Assembly: GCA_964619155.1 (NCBI GenBank)
Contig: CAZUEM010000044.1
Coordinates: 1-23,943 of the forward strand
Origin: CAIXRL01 sp964619155
GTDB taxonomy: Bacteria > Eisenbacteria > RBG-16-71-46
Reading direction: 5' to 3'
DNA length: 23,943 bases
The notes under the pieces are model-generated. The model did no database searches, was not told where the DNA came from, and saw only the letters and a list, made by a program, of their open reading frames with translations. The translations under genes were made by a program, and so were the position numbers. The stretch's first letter is position 1; each line of letters opens with the position of its first letter. Shown here piece by piece: positions 23,670-23,943 of the stretch.

Positions 23670-23943
23670 CGCGACGTCATCCAAAGGCAACGGCCTTGGC
23701 GTCTGCGATCGTCAAGTTGGCGTGGCGTGTGACGAGGACGGCAACGACACCCGGGCCGAGTGAATGCTCCGAGTCAGCGGCACGCCGGGTAGCGGCGGTC
23801 ATGGGGCCAACGTCACGGGGTCGTCGTTTGCAGCCGACAGCTGCCTCGAGAAGAGGCAAACGTCACCAGAACTCGGTGGACACCCCAGTGGAGTGCCCCC
23901 TGATCTGAGGACCACCGGTTATGGCAGGATTCCCCGGTCCACG
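23670..23943. other. Terminal region without a supported gene
   Basis: The 274 bases after the FG-GAP gene hold only short overlapping frames on both strands (80 and 60 codons) with no recognisable motif or convincing ribosome site. The last about 70 bases could be the edge of another element, but nothing in view proves it. Confidence 0.5.

Overview
The window is very GC-rich bacterial DNA. Codons end almost always in G or C, which produces many long antisense and off-frame shadow ORFs. It looks like a metagenome scaffold: it contains two runs of exactly 100 N. The combination of an alternative complex III operon, a C-terminal sorting domain of the Por/type IX kind, a Tal-Pgi pair and GTG-rich starts suggests a member of the FCB or Eisenbacteria-like lineages. 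That placement is an inference, not a demonstrated assignment.

Layout. Bases 1-784 (minus) hold the 5' part of an exported LolA-like protein gene, cut by the window edge. Bases 895-5236 (minus) hold a sugar-phosphate gene set in the order malQ, tal, pgi. The N-terminal part of pgi is lost in a true assembly gap. A divergent gene at 5385-6968 (plus) encodes an exported alpha/beta hydrolase. It converges on a second carbohydrate pair, glk-tkt (10131-6987, minus), with a shared hairpin between them. The gap inside tkt is not real: the same 55 bp lies on both sides of the Ns, and removing the Ns plus one copy restores an in-frame 670-residue transketolase. Divergent from glk is a two-gene unit (10265-12915, plus) encoding a MoeB-rhodanese fusion and a lipoprotein M48 metalloprotease.

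Bases 12971-20423 (plus) are a complete, tightly packed alternative complex III operon, actABCDEF: pentaheme cytochrome, four-cluster iron-sulfur protein with a molybdopterin-oxidoreductase-like domain, two NrfD-type quinol-binding membrane proteins, a DUF3341 protein and a monoheme cytochrome. It has a recognisable promoter and ends in a strong hairpin. No terminal oxidase genes follow it within the window. A tRNA-Leu(UAA) gene follows at 20553-20639. After the tRNA the base composition changes visibly, and a large exported protein with 14 FG-GAP-type calcium-binding repeats and a C-terminal sorting domain occupies 20925-23669. The last 274 bases hold no gene I can support.

Functionally, MalQ, Glk, Pgi, Tal and Tkt together would convert maltodextrin or glycogen glucose into glycolysis and the non-oxidative pentose phosphate pathway. 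The Act complex would oxidise quinol and pass electrons to a cytochrome c or oxidase. I found no convincing unknown system. The most useful observations are the false gap in tkt, the retained four-cysteine motif in the ActB N-terminal domain, and the compositionally distinct two-propeller protein behind the tRNA.
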